Shown here: positions 62,795 through 64,000 of the stretch, in pieces
How the letters are laid out: every line of letters starts with the position of its first letter
Position numbering within the stretch: the stretch's first letter is position 1
Source: Neobacillus rhizosphaerae
Lineage (GTDB): Bacteria > Bacillota > Bacilli > Bacillales > Cytobacillaceae
Length of the DNA stretch: 64,000 nucleotides
Assembly (NCBI RefSeq): GCF_937468385.1
Contig: NZ_CALBWS010000005.1
Location: 1 to 64,000, forward strand
Direction: 5' to 3'
Translations under genes and position numbers: made by a program
Notes under the pieces: model-generated
The model's input: the letters and a program-made list of their open reading frames with translations, nothing else
What the model was told of the DNA's origin: nothing
Databases searched by the model: none

Positions 62795-63805
62795 ATGAAT
62801 GAGTTGAATTACGTAACCTTAGTGGAAGAAACAAGGGCTGGATTGGTTGAAAATGTTCACATTGGAATGGTTTGTGGTGTAAATGATCGATTAGAAACAT
62901 CATACCAGGTGGGAAATCAGGATCATTACACGTATTATCGATCTGCAGCAAAACCAATCCAAGCTATTCCTGTATTTTTAGCGAATGTAATAACTAAATA
63001 TGGTCTGACAAGGGAAGAAGCAGCCTTGTTTACAGCGTCTCACAGAGGAGAAACCTATCATATAGATGCACTCGAATCGATGTTAAAGAAATTACCTGTC
63101 AATGAAGACGAATTGTTTTGTCCTCATGCATATCCATTAAATGTGAAACCAAGAGAGGAAATGTTAAGAAAGAACATGGTTAAAAGGAGACTTTATCATA
63201 ACTGCGCAGGTAAGCATATGGGCTTTATCACAATCTGTCGGGAGTTTGGGTATCCTATTGAAGGCTATTGGGAAGTGGATCATCCGCTGCAACAACAAAT
63301 TTTAAAAATCCTTTCAACATTATCTGAAGTACCAATTTCCGAGATTACCATTGGAAAAGATGGATGTGGTGTCCCTGTGTTTGCGATTCCGCTAAGAAAC
63401 ATGGCAATTACGTACTTAAAATTAGCTTGCCCTGATTTAATTGAGGACTCCGTCCTACAAAAAGCAGTAATTGAAATGACTAGTGTTATGAATGAACATC
63501 CTTTCATGATTGCTTCAAAACAATTTATATGTTCCCTTTTACTCCAAGATGAAAATATCGTAGCAAAAGGTGGAGCTCAGGGTGTGTATTGCTTCGGTTT
63601 AAAAAATGAAAGACTTGGATTTGCCCTTAAAGTGTTGAATGGTTCAGAAGATGTCTGGCCCAATATTGTAGCCTCTATTCTTGAGCAAATTGGTTACAAA
63701 AACAAAGAAACGATTACTAGATTAAGAGATTTAAAGCCATCAATCATAAAGAATGATGCAGGGGTTGAAGTTGGAAGGGTTGATGAAAGGTTTAATTTGG
63801 GCTAA
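62795..63805 (+). CDS. Asparaginase of the PF06089 (Rhizobium etli AII-type) family
   Basis: A 336-residue enzyme with residues matching the known active site of this thermolabile asparaginase family: RSAAKPIQA (Ser and Lys), TASHRGE (Ser), HNCAGKHMG (Cys and Lys), GKDGCGVPVF (Cys) and VAKGGAQGV (Lys). It hydrolyses asparagine or related amides to aspartate and ammonia. GAGGAG touches the ATG at 62795 and is better spaced for the TTG at 62804, so the start is ambiguous. Linked to a sugar-type locus, it may act on an asparagine conjugate. The start lies 30 bases after the ROK gene stop. Confidence 0.88.
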   Translation: MNELNYVTLVEETRAGLVENVHIGMVCGVNDRLETSYQVGNQDHYTYYRSAAKPIQAIPVFLANVITKYGLTREEAALFTASHRGETYHIDALESMLKKLPVNEDELFCPHAYPLNVKPREEMLRKNMVKRRLYHNCAGKHMGFITICREFGYPIEGYWEVDHPLQQQILKILSTLSEVPISEITIGKDGCGVPVFAIPLRNMAITYLKLACPDLIEDSVLQKAVIEMTSVMNEHPFMIASKQFICSLLLQDENIVAKGGAQGVYCFGLKNERLGFALKVLNGSEDVWPNIVASILEQIGYKNKETITRLRDLKPSIIKNDAGVEVGRVDERFNLG

Positions 63806-63831
63806 TTGAACAAGATTTGTCCCACAATGAA

Positions 63832-63859
63832 AAAAGTCCCTTACGTCTAAGGGACTTTT
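63832..63859 (+). terminator. Terminator after the asparaginase gene
   Basis: AAAAGTCCCTTA (63832-63843) and TAAGGGACTTTT (63848-63859), a perfect 12-bp stem usable in both directions; it also follows the convergent ABC-F gene. Confidence 0.85.
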
Positions 63860-63888
63860 AACTGTTTAAAATATGAATAAATGGAGCT

Positions 63889-64000
63889 TCACTTTATGTC
63901 ATCCTCTATATTTAGAAAACGATTCGCCCACTTTTGATAAAATTTTTCTTCATGCGAAACAAGTAATACACTGCCTTTAAAGTGAATTAATGCTTTTTGT
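63889..64000 (-). CDS. ABC-F family ATPase, C-terminal fragment (continues beyond window)
   Basis: The minus strand encodes a 36-residue C-terminus (KALIHFKGSVLLVSHEEKF, then YQKWANRFLNIEDDIK). VLLVSHEEKF is the H-loop of the second ATPase domain of ABC-F proteins, ribosome-associated factors that include antibiotic-protection proteins (Vga/Lsa/Msr types). The gene is cut by the window edge, so subtype cannot be told. Confidence 0.7.
   Translation of the reverse strand, partial: QKALIHFKGSVLLVSHEEKFYQKWANRFLNIEDDIK

Overview
The window looks like chromosome from a low-GC, endospore-forming Bacillaceae (Bacillus/Neobacillus-like). The grounds are AT-rich codon use, strong AGGAGG ribosome binding sites, a gerA-type spore germination operon, T-box leaders, CcpA-type cre sites, the Bacillus small genes yvrJ, DUF1659 and DUF2922, and the dispersed Bacillus repeat with a 'GCGCTTACGCTTTTC' end. 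No rRNA, tRNA, CRISPR array or prophage was seen. Identifications rest on reading motifs by eye; no search was run.

Region 1 (1-11,960) opens with the 3' part of an IS200/IS605-type tnpB whose right end abuts, and apparently supplies the stop codon for, an HPr-like gene. A sugar PTS locus follows: HPr, a YitT-type membrane protein and an Rpe-like epimerase on the minus strand; EIIA-Glc, a PepV-like M20 dipeptidase and EIICB on the plus strand; a PRD regulator and a fructose-6-phosphate-aldolase-like enzyme on the minus strand; then an iron alcohol dehydrogenase and a HAD phosphatase. The substrate is unknown.

Region 2 (12,000-21,300) has an array of 52-bp tandem repeats, then a five-gene minus-strand operon: a flavoprotein reductase, a tetraheme cytochrome, a NapC-type tetraheme quinol dehydrogenase, a second flavoprotein with a Tat signal, and a TatA. 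A CACHE/PAS histidine kinase and response regulator lie upstream. I read this as a dedicated quinol-linked respiratory reductase for an unidentified organic acceptor; tatC is at 48.6 kb.

Region 3 (21,300-36,600) holds two TM2 proteins, an Rrf2/DsbA/nitroreductase redox group with a shared 23-bp operator, tandem tyrosine T-boxes before phenylalanine hydroxylase, a phhB gene split by a 151-bp MITE, gerABC, an alpha/beta hydrolase, two flavin reductases (one an azoreductase), the first DUF1659-DUF2922 pair, and an AmiS/UreI channel behind an attenuator-like leader.

Region 4 (36,600-50,240) contains a c-di-GMP-I riboswitch in front of an unannotated 45-residue membrane protein, glutaminase, two c-di-GMP turnover proteins, glpK and glpD, a second DUF1659-DUF2922 pair with YvrJ, a SigB/F/G-type sigma factor, and tatC.

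Region 5 (50,240-64,000) has a secreted M28 aminopeptidase behind a perfect cre site. A peptide-type ABC importer follows, then two TIM-barrel isomerases, a Gfo/Idh/MocA dehydrogenase, a ROK regulator and a PF06089-type asparaginase. This suggests catabolism of a sugar-amino-acid conjugate. The window ends inside an ABC-F ATPase gene.
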